Positions 1-8,839 of a stretch of 64,000 nt of DNA are shown in pieces. The DNA comes from DASRDE01 sp035938175 (GTDB lineage Bacteria; Vulcanimicrobiota; Vulcanimicrobiia; Vulcanimicrobiales; Vulcanimicrobiaceae): the NCBI GenBank assembly GCA_035938175.1, contig DASZHD010000053.1:1-64000 (forward strand). Direction: 5' to 3'. The number at the start of each line of letters is the position of its first letter. Position 1 is the first letter of the stretch. A program made the translations under genes and the position numbers. The notes beneath the pieces were generated by a model. That model was not told the origin of the DNA. It was given only the letters and a program-made list of their open reading frames with translations, and searched no databases.

Positions 1-1188
1 CCCCCACAGCGCCTGTCCGTTACTGCGGATGTTCAGAACGCCCTGGCTGTTGTACGATCGCATATCGAGCGCGAACCGTTGGTACACCGGCTCCGTCGAT
101 TTCGAATCGTACGTGAAGTTTGCGTTGTCGGTTTCGTACCACGACAGCGCATGCAGATGGGGATACTGATTCGGTGAGGCGACCAGCGTCGAGAACATCG
201 CGTCGACCCATGCCGCTTTCATCGTGCCGCCGTCGCCGTATTCATTCGATGCAATTTCGGTAATCATCACGGGCTTTGCCGGCGAAACCGCAACCGCCGT
301 CTTGTAAGCGCCGCTTACGATATAGTTGAACGTCCACCACGCCCGGCCGTTCGAGTTGCTGCCCATATTGTAGGCATCAAAGGCGACCCAGTCGACATAC
401 GCATCGCCCGGATACGCGCTCGCCGGCTGGTTCCAGCTTTGGTTTGGGCTCGTGGAACTGTTGAAACACCAGATGAACTTGACGTTCGCGGCGCCCTGCG
501 CGCGGAAGATGTTCACGATATGTTGCCACGCCGCGATGTAGTTCGCATCCGCTGCCGCATCCGCGCCGTTCTGGTTCAGGCCCCAGGGATAGTGCTGCGT
601 ATTGAACTCGTGCATCGGCCGCAGGAAGATCGGTTGGCCGAACGACTTCAGCGCTTGAGCGCTTTTGGTGATGTACGAATCGTACGTGCCCGATGCTATT
701 CCCGCCAGAGTAATCGTTGAGAAATTCGAGCTGGGCTGCCACGTAATATCGGGCACGATGCGCTGCGCCGTCCACGACGTCAACCCGTTCTGCGTGATGA
801 CGTTCGAGAGATCTTGGTCCCAGCTCGCGTAGATCGTGCCGAGCGCAATGCCGTGCCGAAACGCCGATGCGAAGTTCGCGCAAGAAACTGCGGCCGAGAC
901 TCCGCAGTCCGCACCCAAAAACACGCCGCTGGTCGCGGCGGAAGCGTCCGTCAGCACCGGCAGCGAGTTCGGATTCCACACGGGCGAAGCCGACGGGGCC
1001 GGCGACGGGCTCGACGTGCCTGCGGGAGGCGTCTGCCACGCCGCGGGCGACGGCGACGACCCGCTTGGGGAATATCCGCCCGTCGTACCTGCGCCGCTGC
1101 CTTGCGGGGTTACTCCGCCGCCGCCGCCGCAAGCCGCGAGCGCGATCGTCCCGGCGGCTAGTAACCCAATAAAATGCGATTTGCCCAC
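1..1188 (-). CDS. GH26-like glycoside hydrolase lipoprotein, 3' end beyond window
   Basis: Open frame of 396 codons running off the left edge, so the C-terminus is missing. The GTG start at 1188 is followed by a short hydrophobic stretch and a lipobox (LAAC, lipid Cys20), then a Gly/Ser/Pro linker, so the protein is probably a surface lipoprotein. The body resembles the GH26 beta-mannanase fold. The motif FLRPMHEFN holds the expected acid/base Glu194, and VMITEIASNE holds the expected nucleophile Glu311. Upstream, CCGAC ends 10 bases before the start, as in the next two genes. It is the first of six GH26-like genes in 11 kb. Mannan is the classic GH26 substrate, but beta-1,3-xylanases also occur in the family, so substrate is unknown. 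Confidence 0.75.
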   Translation of the reverse strand, partial: MGKSHFIGLLAAGTIALAACGGGGGVTPQGSGAGTTGGYSPSGSSPSPAAWQTPPAGTSSPSPAPSASPVWNPNSLPVLTDASAATSGVFLGADCGVSAAVSCANFASAFRHGIALGTIYASWDQDLSNVITQNGLTSWTAQRIVPDITWQPSSNFSTITLAGIASGTYDSYITKSAQALKSFGQPIFLRPMHEFNTQHYPWGLNQNGADAAADANYIAAWQHIVNIFRAQGAANVKFIWCFNSSTSPNQSWNQPASAYPGDAYVDWVAFDAYNMGSNSNGRAWWTFNYIVSGAYKTAVAVSPAKPVMITEIASNEYGDGGTMKAAWVDAMFSTLVASPNQYPHLHALSWYETDNANFTYDSKSTEPVYQRFALDMRSYNSQGVLNIRSNGQALWG

Positions 1189-1220
1189 GGATAAGTTGTC
1201 GGTATATTTGCGGTTTGCGA

Positions 1221-2483
1221 CTAGAATTGGAACGCCGCGTTATGGGCCCAGATCGGCAGTTGCGTCATGCCGCTGGAATCCGGCATCCAATTGTCGCCGG
1301 TGTTCGGGTTGGTTCCGATGAAGAGCGAGACCGCTTGGATCTGCGGGAACGTGCTCTGGATGTACGAGACCTCGTCTTTATAGTATTGCATTTGCGTCCA
1401 CGGCGCGCCGTTTTGATACCGCTCGTTCGTCTCGCCGATCATGATCGGCACGTTGTCGCCGAAGGAGGTCATCGTCGCGTAATGCCGCGCATACGTGGCA
1501 TACAAACCGACGTTCGTAGTGTCGTACGCGTCGAAGCCCTTCCAATCCACGTAGCTCGCTCCGGGATAGGAGTACACGATCCGCATCTTTCCCTGACTCG
1601 GACTTCCGTCCGGGCAGAAGAAGAACGACACGTTCGTTGCGCCTTCCATTTGAAAGAGCGTGTAGATGTGTTGCCAGGCCTGCTGGAACTCTTGTCCCTT
1701 CTGCTGCGTGCTGTACGTCTGATCGAATAGGTTCGGGGCGAAACGGTTCGGGCACGGAGCGGTGGTGCACATCCATGGACCGCCGTTGAACTCCCAACAG
1801 AACCGCAGCATCACGGGCGTGTGAAGCCCTTTTAAAGCAAGCGCCGCGTTTTCGATGATCGAGTCTTCCGAACCGCCGATGATCTGGTGAAGCGTCACAT
1901 CGCAGCGCCACGAGATCATGGGGTAACGCGCCTTCGCCAAATCGGCGGTAATGCCGGGATCGGTTGCGAGTTTGGCCGTGTTGAGGCTGGCAAAATCGTA
2001 ATAGTGATTGTGAATCGCGAAGGTACGCCCGAGCGACGATTCCATCGTTTCGGTGTCCGTCTCGATTTGCTGCAAACATCCCTGACAATTCGTCAGATTG
2101 ACGTAGGCGCCGAAATAAGCGTGTCCGGCACTCGGAACCGGGATCTTTTGCGACTGCACCGGCGTAGACGTGGGCGCGGGGCTGGGCGTCGCGGTGGGAC
2201 TCGTCGTAGGCGTCCCATGAGGCGACGGCGAGGCGCTCGGCCCCGGTGTCGGCGTGGCGCCGCCCTGCGGCGTCGGCGTCGATACGGCGTGCGGCGTCGG
2301 CGTTGCGGTCGCGTGCGGCTGCGGACTGCTCCCCCCGCTCGGAGGCGGCGACGAGCTGGTCACCGGTTTCGGCCCTGACTGCGGTATGACGCTGCCGCCC
2401 GCGGCACCACCGCCGCCGCCACCACCACATGCAGCTAAGCTCAGCGCCGCTAAAGCGAGCAGCCCAACAAACTTTTTCCTCAC
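1221..2483 (-). CDS. GH26-like glycoside hydrolase lipoprotein
   Basis: 420-residue secreted lipoprotein with a GTG start. Lipobox LAAC places the lipid anchor at Cys19. Residues 20-112 are a Gly run and then a Pro/Thr/Ser-rich linker that would hold the catalytic domain away from the membrane. The domain from about residue 115 to the end looks like GH26. LRFCWEFNGG carries the predicted acid/base Glu231 and IMIGETNER carries the predicted nucleophile Glu351. Extra cysteines near 133-136, 194, 239 and 244 suggest disulfides. It is very similar to the next gene (2638-3714). The two share a 15-base element 10 bases before their GTG starts, and neither has a clear Shine-Dalgarno sequence. Polysaccharide hydrolase or transglycosylase; substrate unknown. 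Confidence 0.8.
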   Translation of the reverse strand: MRKKFVGLLALAALSLAACGGGGGGGAAGGSVIPQSGPKPVTSSSPPPSGGSSPQPHATATPTPHAVSTPTPQGGATPTPGPSASPSPHGTPTTSPTATPSPAPTSTPVQSQKIPVPSAGHAYFGAYVNLTNCQGCLQQIETDTETMESSLGRTFAIHNHYYDFASLNTAKLATDPGITADLAKARYPMISWRCDVTLHQIIGGSEDSIIENAALALKGLHTPVMLRFCWEFNGGPWMCTTAPCPNRFAPNLFDQTYSTQQKGQEFQQAWQHIYTLFQMEGATNVSFFFCPDGSPSQGKMRIVYSYPGASYVDWKGFDAYDTTNVGLYATYARHYATMTSFGDNVPIMIGETNERYQNGAPWTQMQYYKDEVSYIQSTFPQIQAVSLFIGTNPNTGDNWMPDSSGMTQLPIWAHNAAFQF

Positions 2484-2492
2484 TCTTTAGTA

Positions 2493-2507
2493 GTCGGAAC
2501 ATTAAGG
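2493..2507 (-). promoter_or_regulatory. Shared start-proximal element of GH26-like genes (copy 1)
   Basis: Plus-strand GTCGGAACATTAAGG, identical to 3724-3738 and in both cases beginning 10 bases from the GTG start. The GH26-like gene starting at 1188 keeps GTCGG at the same offset (1198-1202) but diverges after it. No GGAGG-type ribosome site is present, so this may be an operator or an unusual translation signal. Confidence 0.5.
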
Positions 2508-2576
2508 ACATGCAAATAGAGCGAAAAACAAAGGCCCCGCTCGCTTAATCTTCGCCCAATAGGCCCGCGCAAAATA

Positions 2577-2616
2577 AAAGGCGCGCAGGGCCCTTTACGG
2601 GCCGGCTGCGCGCCTT
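2577..2616 (-). terminator. Rho-independent terminator after the 2638-3714 gene
   Basis: The 11-bp arms AAGGCGCGCAG and CTGCGCGCCTT enclose an inner GGCCC/GGGCC stem. On the minus strand the stem is followed by a T-rich stretch, and it begins about 20 bases after the stop codon at 2638. Confidence 0.75.
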
Positions 2617-2637
2617 GGGGTCGCGGAACTGGCTAGT

Positions 2638-3714
2638 TCAGAACCAAAACGATGAGCTGTATCCCATGACCGGCATCTGCGTCATGCCGCTGCTGTCGGG
2701 CTTCCAGTTGTCGCCGGTGTTCGGATTGGTCCCGATGAAGAGCGAAACCGCCTGAATCGCCGGGAACGTGCTTTGGATGGCGGAGACCGCGTCTTTGTAG
2801 TACTGCATCTGCGTCCACGGGGCGGCGTTTTGGTAACGCTCGTTCGTCTCGCCGATCATGATCGGGCGCGTGTCGCCGAGCGACATCATCGTGCCATAGT
2901 GCCGCGAATACGTGGCGACCAGCCCGACGTTCGTGGTGTCGTATGCATCGAAGCCCTTCCAGTCCACGTAGTTCGGGCCCGGATACGAGTAGACGATGCG
3001 ATCCTTGCCTTGACTGGGGCTGCCGTCGGGACAGTAGAAGAACGAGACGTTCGTGGCGCCTTCGGCCTGGAAGACGTTCCAGATGTGCTGCCAGGCTTGC
3101 TGAAATTCTTGGCCCTTCTGCTGGGTCGAGTACGATTGGTCGAAGAGATTCGGCGCAAACCGGTTGGGGCACGGCGCGGTGGTGCACATCCAGGGGCCGC
3201 CGTTGAATTCCCAGCAGAAGCGCAGCATCACCGGCGTGTTGAGTCCTTTGAGCGCCAGGGCTGCGCCTTGAATTACCGGGTCTTCGCTGCCGCCGATAAT
3301 CTGGTGCAGCGTCACGTCGCAGCGCCACGAGATCATCGGGTAGCGGTTCCTTGCCAAGTCCGCCTGGATGCCCGGGTCGGACGTGAGCTTGGCCGCGGTC
3401 AGCGCGGCAAAATCGTAGTAATGGTTGTGAATCTTGAAGTGGCGGTGCAGCGCCGCCTCCATGGTTTCCGTGTCCGACTCGATCTGGGCGAAGCAGCCGT
3501 TGCAGCCGGTCAGGTTCACGTAGCCGCCGAAGTAGCCGTGTCCCAGGGGCGGAACGGGAATCTTCGAGCCGGCGGCCGGCTTATACGCGCGGCCCAGCGA
3601 TTGGGGGGCAAGAAGGGTTCCACCGATGCCGGCGGCGCTTTGGCCGCCTCCGCACCCGGGCAGCGCCACGGCGGTCGCGGCAATAAGTCCTAAAAGTCCG
3701 ATCAGTTTCCTCAC
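2638..3714 (-). CDS. GH26-like glycoside hydrolase lipoprotein (paralogue)
   Basis: 358 residues, GTG start, lipobox LPGC with lipid Cys21 and a much shorter linker (residues 22-50) than its neighbour. The catalytic domain is nearly collinear with the 1221-2483 product. LRFCWEF carries predicted acid/base Glu169 and IMIGETNER carries predicted nucleophile Glu289. The cysteine pattern is the same, so the pair is a recent tandem duplication in which the linker has changed most. The upstream element GTCGGAACATTAAGG (plus-strand reading) lies 10 bases from the start, as in the neighbour. Function is inferred from the GH26-like motifs only. Confidence 0.8.
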   Translation of the reverse strand: MRKLIGLLGLIAATAVALPGCGGGQSAAGIGGTLLAPQSLGRAYKPAAGSKIPVPPLGHGYFGGYVNLTGCNGCFAQIESDTETMEAALHRHFKIHNHYYDFAALTAAKLTSDPGIQADLARNRYPMISWRCDVTLHQIIGGSEDPVIQGAALALKGLNTPVMLRFCWEFNGGPWMCTTAPCPNRFAPNLFDQSYSTQQKGQEFQQAWQHIWNVFQAEGATNVSFFYCPDGSPSQGKDRIVYSYPGPNYVDWKGFDAYDTTNVGLVATYSRHYGTMMSLGDTRPIMIGETNERYQNAAPWTQMQYYKDAVSAIQSTFPAIQAVSLFIGTNPNTGDNWKPDSSGMTQMPVMGYSSSFWF

Positions 3715-3723
3715 AAAACAGTC

Positions 3724-3738
3724 GTCGGAACATTAAGG
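3724..3738 (-). promoter_or_regulatory. Shared start-proximal element of GH26-like genes (copy 2)
   Basis: Exact 15-base match to 2493-2507, at the same 10-base distance from the GTG start at 3714. The surrounding bases differ, so this is conserved beyond simple duplication drift. Confidence 0.5.
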
Positions 3739-3781
3739 GCACCTCTACAGATGCTTTACATAGTCTTTAAGCGTACCGACA

Positions 3782-3817
3782 AAAAAGGAGCGCTTCGACC
3801 CTCGAGCGCCCCTTTTT
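3782..3817 (-). terminator. Rho-independent terminator after the sulfotransferase gene
   Basis: Thirteen-base arms (AAAAAGGAGCGCT and AGCGCCCCTTTTT on the plus strand) around a 10-base loop. The single mismatch is a G.U wobble in the minus-strand RNA, which fits termination of the minus-strand gene ending at 3841. Confidence 0.8.
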
Positions 3818-3840
3818 CTTATGGAATTGATAAGCGGGCG

Positions 3841-4557
3841 TTAAGCCGCCACGGTTACCCCGTACTTACGGCATTGCGCCTCAAAGATCTCTTTCGCTTT
3901 GGCGTAGAGCTCGACGTCGGCCGCGCGGTACTTGTTGATTAGACGGCGCACCTCGGGCGTTACCTCGAAATCACCCGTGGCTTCGCGCAGTGTAACGTTC
4001 GCACGGCGTACCTCGAGATTGCGCCCGAACATGGCGTTGAAAAGCTCGATGCTCTTTTCATATTCCTCATACAGTCCGACGAACGCCAGCTCTTCGACCG
4101 GCAGCGCTCCCAGAAATTGCGATTGATGGTCGCGGTAGAACGGCCACTTCAGGTGCTCTTCCACCGTCGGCTGCAACTCGCGCCAGTAACGCACTTCCAT
4201 ATGCACTTCTTTGTTGACGTCGCTGGCGCGGTCCGTGAGCGCGCTCTGCCAACGCCAATGCGAAATCGATTGCTGCGCGGGCTCCCGGAAGAACGAAATG
4301 AAATCGGCTTGCGGAAACAGTCCGATGTACTTATCGGCTTGGAAGTGGCCGTGAATCACGTCGTACTTCTCGATAAGCTCGTCCTTGCGTGCGCGCATCG
4401 CTTCCCAACGCTCTCTGCGGCGCTTGTTGGCGAACGGCTCGTCGAAACCGGTCCAGTCGCCGTAGTCACGCAGAACGCGATCGGGACCATACGATTCCAT
4501 GAGGGCCTCGCGGAACGAATTTCCGGCGGTCTTTGAAATGTGAATCGAAAGTAACAT
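3841..4557 (-). CDS. Sulfotransferase family protein
   Basis: 238-residue cytoplasmic or peripheral enzyme of the P-loop-like sulfotransferase type, which moves sulfate from PAPS to a carbohydrate or other hydroxyl. The N-terminal motif HISKTAGNSF (residues 6-15) matches the 5'-phosphosulfate-binding loop of carbohydrate sulfotransferases (HIPKTAGTS-like). FFREPAQQSISHW is the 3'-phosphate-binding region. AAAGGAG lies directly before the ATG. It sits 34 bases after galE on the same strand, so galE and this gene probably form an operon, and PAPS-making genes follow at 12.7-18.1 kb. The acceptor is unknown; sulfation of a secreted polysaccharide is my inference from context. Confidence 0.75.
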   Translation of the reverse strand: MLLSIHISKTAGNSFREALMESYGPDRVLRDYGDWTGFDEPFANKRRRERWEAMRARKDELIEKYDVIHGHFQADKYIGLFPQADFISFFREPAQQSISHWRWQSALTDRASDVNKEVHMEVRYWRELQPTVEEHLKWPFYRDHQSQFLGALPVEELAFVGLYEEYEKSIELFNAMFGRNLEVRRANVTLREATGDFEVTPEVRRLINKYRAADVELYAKAKEIFEAQCRKYGVTVAA

Positions 4558-4591
4558 AACTCCTTTGCCTTCTCGCTTTGGTGTCCGGCGG

Positions 4592-5602
4592 TTACCGGTT
4601 GGTGGCGGCTAACGCTTCGGAAGCCCGAAGTTCGCCTTGGTGTGCTGTGCGAATGATGTCGTCGATCTCGAGGTAGTTCGGCTTCCAGCCGAGTTGGGTT
4701 TGGGCGAGCTGCGCATCGGCTACCAGGACCGGCGGATCGCCTTCGCGGCGTGGGCCTACGCGATGCGGAACCGGAACGCCGGTTACGCGTCGGACGCTCT
4801 CCAAAAGTTCGCGAACCGACGTGCCGCGGCCGGTTCCCAGATTCAGCGCTAAAACGCCCGGTTCGGCGTAAAGCCGGTGCAGCGCCAGCATGTGCGCTTC
4901 GGCCAGGTCGTCGACGTGAATGTAGTCGCGGATGCACGTGCCGTCGGGCGTATTGAAGTCGTCACCGAAGATCACGAACTCTTTTCCGCCCATCGCGGCG
5001 CGCAGGGCAAGCGGAATGGCGTGCGTTTCGGGTTCGTGGCGCTCGTAGAGCGGATGCGCCGGGCTACAGCCGGCGGCGTTGAAATAGCGCAACAGCGCGA
5101 AGCTCATGCCGTAAGCCGCATGATAATCGCGCATAAGCTGCTCGATCATCAGCTTGGAACGTCCGTACGGGTTGATCGGATTCTGTTCCATCGACTCGGA
5201 CAGATGCTTGCCTTCCGGGGGAATGCCGTACGTGGCGCACGTGGAGGAGAAGACCATGTGCCGTACGCCGGCATCGCGCAAAGCAGTCACCAACTGGCAT
5301 GTCTGCACGACGTTATTTTCGTAATACAGTCCGGGGTCCACGACCGATTCGCCGACGGCCGCGAAAGCCGCAAAATGCACCGCGCCGGTGACGCCGTACT
5401 TGCGGACCGTTTCCGCGATCGCTTCCGTGTCGCCGACATCCGCCTTGACCAGCTTGTCTTGTTGAACGAACTCGCCGCTTGAGCGGCTGAGATTGTCGAC
5501 GACGATGTACGGCACGCCGCGGTCGGCAAGCAGTGCGACGAAGTGAGAGCCGATATATCCGGCTCCTCCGGTTACGAGGAGCGTTCCGTTTTGTCCGTTC
5601 AT
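4592..5602 (-). CDS. galE: UDP-glucose 4-epimerase
   Basis: 336-residue short-chain dehydrogenase-fold enzyme interconverting UDP-glucose and UDP-galactose. It has the NAD-binding TGGAGYIGS at residues 11-19, the serine in FSSTCATYG, and the catalytic Tyr/Lys in NPYGRSK. The C-terminal substrate part contains GTGRGTSVRELL. I chose the ATG at 5602, which puts the Rossmann motif at the usual distance. The frame stays open for 47 more codons upstream, but that extension has no family counterpart. It heads an apparent two-gene unit with the sulfotransferase and so probably supplies sugar nucleotide for surface polysaccharide. Confidence 0.93.
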   Translation of the reverse strand: MNGQNGTLLVTGGAGYIGSHFVALLADRGVPYIVVDNLSRSSGEFVQQDKLVKADVGDTEAIAETVRKYGVTGAVHFAAFAAVGESVVDPGLYYENNVVQTCQLVTALRDAGVRHMVFSSTCATYGIPPEGKHLSESMEQNPINPYGRSKLMIEQLMRDYHAAYGMSFALLRYFNAAGCSPAHPLYERHEPETHAIPLALRAAMGGKEFVIFGDDFNTPDGTCIRDYIHVDDLAEAHMLALHRLYAEPGVLALNLGTGRGTSVRELLESVRRVTGVPVPHRVGPRREGDPPVLVADAQLAQTQLGWKPNYLEIDDIIRTAHQGELRASEALAATNR

Positions 5603-5912
5603 CACGAGCGCCCGCGCTCCGGCGAACGAGTGACAAAGGGCAAATCGCTCGCGTTGTTGAGCGCAGCATCCATGTGTGTAACGATATCTTCCTCGTGGGC
5701 GTAAAGGCGAATAACTACGCTGCCAGCTGCTCGTTTTTCGCATTTCACTCCTGCCCGCACGCGGCCGCTGCGCTAGTACCTTTGGGGAGACCGGCAGTGG
5801 TAAATTTAGCGTTTGCGGTGCCCCGCGGCGGCCTGAGACCTACGTCTTGGGACTTGCGGCATATGACGTTATTCTCTGTGCGGAAACGAGAGAGAGGCCG
5901 TATTCTTACCTC
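5603..5912. other. Divergent intergenic region galE / beta-propeller lipoprotein
   Basis: 310 bases between divergent starts. It must contain both promoters, but I see no convincing -35/-10 pair and no strong hairpin. No coding potential beyond overlapping extensions of the flanking frames. Confidence 0.5.
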
Positions 5913-7667
5913 ATGTCTCGCGGCTTCTCGGCTTGCTTTCTTGCCCTATGCTTCGGCGCGGGGTTAGTTGCATGCGGCGGCGGAGGCGGAGGTGGTGGCG
6001 GATCGACCGTCACGCCCCCGACTAAGCAGCCAGGCCCCCCGGGGGGCAGCCCTTCGCCCAGTCCGAGCGCCGGCGGGTCGTCTTCGCCGTCTGCGTCGCC
6101 GTCTGCGGGTCATTCTCCGACGGCCTCGCCCAGCCACACCCCCTCGGCGTCACCGAGCCACTCCCCGACGCCCACGCCCAGTCCTACGCCCACGCCGACC
6201 CCAACGCCCACGCCCACCCCGTCGCCTACCCCCACGCCGACCTTCGCGCCCGGCAAGGACTGGTCGACGATGGGTTACGACCTTCAGCACTCGGGCTACG
6301 ATCCCGACGAGCGGACCATAAATACCGGTAACGTCGGTAGCCTCCAGCAAATCTGGACGGCCACAACGCCCACCGGCGGCATCGGCGAGCCGGTGATCGC
6401 CTCGAACGTCAATGTGCAAGGACAGGCCACGAACGTCATTTATTACGGAACGAGCGACGGCATGTTCTACGCCTACGATGCCGATACGGGCGCGCAGATT
6501 TGGAGCAAACAACTCGGGGCGACGCTGCACACGTGCGGTAATTCGACCTTCACGTTCGGCAACAACTCGGCCCCGGCTCTCGACCGCAGCACCAATCGTG
6601 TATACGTAGCCGACGGCGCGCTGCAAGTGCACGCACTGGACCTCTCGACCGGTGTGGAGGCTGCAGGTTGGCCGGTGTTGATCAACACCAACGCGCCGAA
6701 TCATAATTTCATCTATGGCGGGTTGACGTACAATCCGGCCAATCACTTCCTGTATGCGGAGACGTCGGCCACGTGCGACAACTCGCCGTGGTACGGGCGG
6801 ATCGTCGCGATCGACACTGCCCTCGGGAGCGGCATCGTCGATACGTTCTTACCGACGCAAGGCAAGAGCGGCGGCGGCATTTGGGGATTCGGCGGCGCGG
6901 CGATCGATCCGTCGAACAACGACGTCTTCATCGCGACGGGCAACGCAGACATCAGCGAGAACACGTCGCAGAACGCATTCTTCGCCGAGCAGATCGTTAA
7001 GCTCAGTTCGGATCTGAATCCGATCGACAACAATCTGCCCTCGATTCCCGGTTCCGGAAATGATTACGATTTTGGCGCGACGCCGCTGCTGTTCCAGCCG
7101 TCGGGCTGCCAGCCGCTGCTGGCTGCGGTGAATAAATCGGGCATCATCGTCGTGTACGACCGTAACAACATCTCCGCCGGCGCGCTTTCGAATTTTTCAA
7201 TCTCGATATCGACGGACGCCGGCGATCTGATCGGCGTGCCGACGTTCGATCCGCAAACGCAACTGCTATACGTCGGATTGCCGTCGACCTTTGGAAGTTA
7301 TCTCCCCGGTATGGCGGCGTTCTCCGTCAATTCGTCATGCGGCCTCAATCCCGCGCCGGTTTGGACCGCTCAGTTCGGCGCAGACGGCGCCACGCACAGC
7401 ACCGACACACCACGTTCTCCCATTACCGCGGCCAACGGCGTCGTGTATATCAGCGACATGAAAACGTCGCAAACGTATGCTTTTGACGCCCAAAGCGGCA
7501 GGCGGCTCTGGACCGCCCCGCTCAGCGGCTTCGGAATCGTAGGGCCGGTCCTGTTCAACGGCAAGTTATACGTCGGAAGCATGGGCTCGACGTCGATGAC
7601 CGCCTGGGCACCCAGCCAAGGAGCTCGCCGGCGTCCCATCGGTAGACGCCCAATACGGCACAGGTGA
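5913..7667 (+). CDS. PQQ-like beta-propeller lipoprotein
   Basis: 584 residues. The ATG at 5913 gives a lipoprotein signal with LVAC (lipid Cys21), then a Gly run and a long Pro/Thr/Ser linker (about residues 30-112) with near-perfect PT repeats. The mature domain starts with DWSTMGYDLQHSG and continues with repeated blades (for example YYGTSDGMFYAYDADTGAQIW and TYAFDAQSGRRLWTAP-type segments) typical of the pyrroloquinoline quinone-type/BamB-like propeller. I see no quinone dehydrogenase active site, so it is more likely a binding or scaffold propeller than an enzyme. An Arg-rich tail (last 12 residues) is odd for an exported protein and may reflect loss of the original stop. It stands alone on the plus strand between GH26-like gene groups. 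Confidence 0.75.
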   Translation: MSRGFSACFLALCFGAGLVACGGGGGGGGGSTVTPPTKQPGPPGGSPSPSPSAGGSSSPSASPSAGHSPTASPSHTPSASPSHSPTPTPSPTPTPTPTPTPTPSPTPTPTFAPGKDWSTMGYDLQHSGYDPDERTINTGNVGSLQQIWTATTPTGGIGEPVIASNVNVQGQATNVIYYGTSDGMFYAYDADTGAQIWSKQLGATLHTCGNSTFTFGNNSAPALDRSTNRVYVADGALQVHALDLSTGVEAAGWPVLINTNAPNHNFIYGGLTYNPANHFLYAETSATCDNSPWYGRIVAIDTALGSGIVDTFLPTQGKSGGGIWGFGGAAIDPSNNDVFIATGNADISENTSQNAFFAEQIVKLSSDLNPIDNNLPSIPGSGNDYDFGATPLLFQPSGCQPLLAAVNKSGIIVVYDRNNISAGALSNFSISISTDAGDLIGVPTFDPQTQLLYVGLPSTFGSYLPGMAAFSVNSSCGLNPAPVWTAQFGADGATHSTDTPRSPITAANGVVYISDMKTSQTYAFDAQSGRRLWTAPLSGFGIVGPVLFNGKLYVGSMGSTSMTAWAPSQGARRRPIGRRPIRHR

Positions 7668-7815
7668 GAAGTACGGGTTCTTCGCCGTCGTCGCGAAGCC
7701 CGATACGCTTTCACACATCAACCTTCGCAGTGTGATACTGAAGCGGAAGAGTTGCGCACGCAGCTTACCGCGTGCGTTTAACTGCCCCCGCGCCGATGAG
7801 AATGATTGAAAAGTG

Positions 7816-8838
7816 CTAGGGCTCGAACCCGGACATATACGGGTCGTTTGCCATCGTTGCGAACGCACTCATGTTCGACGGATCCAACACCCACGAGTAC
7901 CCGGCAAAATAATTATCTTTGCGCGAGGAATCGAAGTAGTTGATCGCCTTTACGAGCTTGAAGTCGGTGGACAACGTGCTCGGGAGTTTGCTGAAGAACT
8001 GGCTTTGTGCAACTGATTGAGCGCCCGTCTCGCCGATCATGATCGGCTTGCCGATCGTCTTGAGCAGAGCGTACGCAGCGGAATATGTGTCGAACGGCGT
8101 GAGGTCACCGGTGTCATAGCGGTCGAATCCGACCCAGTCCACTTCGTTGTTGCCGGGATAATACGCGCCCAGATTTTTTTCACCCGCGGGATTCCATAGC
8201 CAGACGACGTTGGTTGCACCTTCTTGCTGGAAGATCGCGCGTATCCGATCCCAGGCGGCTATGAAGTATTGCGGACTGAACACGCCGTTGGGCAGGTCGG
8301 TATTGGGATCGTAGCACGTCGGGCGCCAGCGTGGCGTCGATGCGAGCTCCATTTCGTACATGTACCGAAGGAAAATCGGGTGTCCGAAAGCGCGAATGGC
8401 ATCGGCGCGCGCCTTAATCGCTTGATCGGCATTGCCGGAGGCGATCGATGCGTTCGACTGCGTGCAGTTCCAGGAGATTACCGGAATTCGTCCGTTGGCG
8501 ACGTCGTCAATTTCGTTCGGGCCCGGGAACGGCTGATAGAAGCCGTAGTAATGCAAACCGAGTGCGAAGCGCCGCCCGATCTGCGCCTCGACGCCGGCAA
8601 CGAGGGATGGCGGAGGTGCGGGGATTTGGCTCGGGTTGACGTACGCTCCCAAGTAGATGGTGCCCGGCGGAGGCGTCAACAGCAGACTTGCGGGCGTCGG
8701 GGCGCCGGATGCAATCGAAAGCGGCGCAGGCGCGCCGGCCCCCTCGCCGCATTGCGTCAAACCGACGATCGCGAGCGATCCGAGCATTATTGCACGCCAA
8801 GCATTGATAAGCGCGTTCGATCTCATGTGCGTGTTCAT
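7816..8838 (-). CDS. GH26-like glycoside hydrolase lipoprotein
   Basis: 340 residues if the ATG at 8838 is used; an in-frame ATG four codons later (8826) gives a more usual signal peptide. Lipobox LTQC, lipid Cys30. FLRYMYEMELA holds the predicted acid/base Glu162 and IMIGETGAQ the predicted nucleophile Glu270. The VDWVGFDRYD motif, matching VDWKGFDAYD in the other paralogues, supports the same fold. It starts one base after the stop of the preceding gene, so the three genes from 10826 to 7816 form one tightly packed operon. In this trio it is the only member that keeps Glu at the acid/base position. Confidence 0.78.
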   Translation of the reverse strand: MNTHMRSNALINAWRAIMLGSLAIVGLTQCGEGAGAPAPLSIASGAPTPASLLLTPPPGTIYLGAYVNPSQIPAPPPSLVAGVEAQIGRRFALGLHYYGFYQPFPGPNEIDDVANGRIPVISWNCTQSNASIASGNADQAIKARADAIRAFGHPIFLRYMYEMELASTPRWRPTCYDPNTDLPNGVFSPQYFIAAWDRIRAIFQQEGATNVVWLWNPAGEKNLGAYYPGNNEVDWVGFDRYDTGDLTPFDTYSAAYALLKTIGKPIMIGETGAQSVAQSQFFSKLPSTLSTDFKLVKAINYFDSSRKDNYFAGYSWVLDPSNMSAFATMANDPYMSGFEP

Positions 8839-8839
8839 C

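Noticed and set aside
377..1132. 251-codon minus-strand frame overlapping the first GH26-like gene
   Set aside because: Shadow frame of the GH26-like gene, which has the lipobox and catalytic motifs.
6150..6245. Tandem short repeats that look CRISPR-like at a glance
   Set aside because: They encode the Pro/Thr linker of the propeller lipoprotein; no spacers and no fixed repeat unit.
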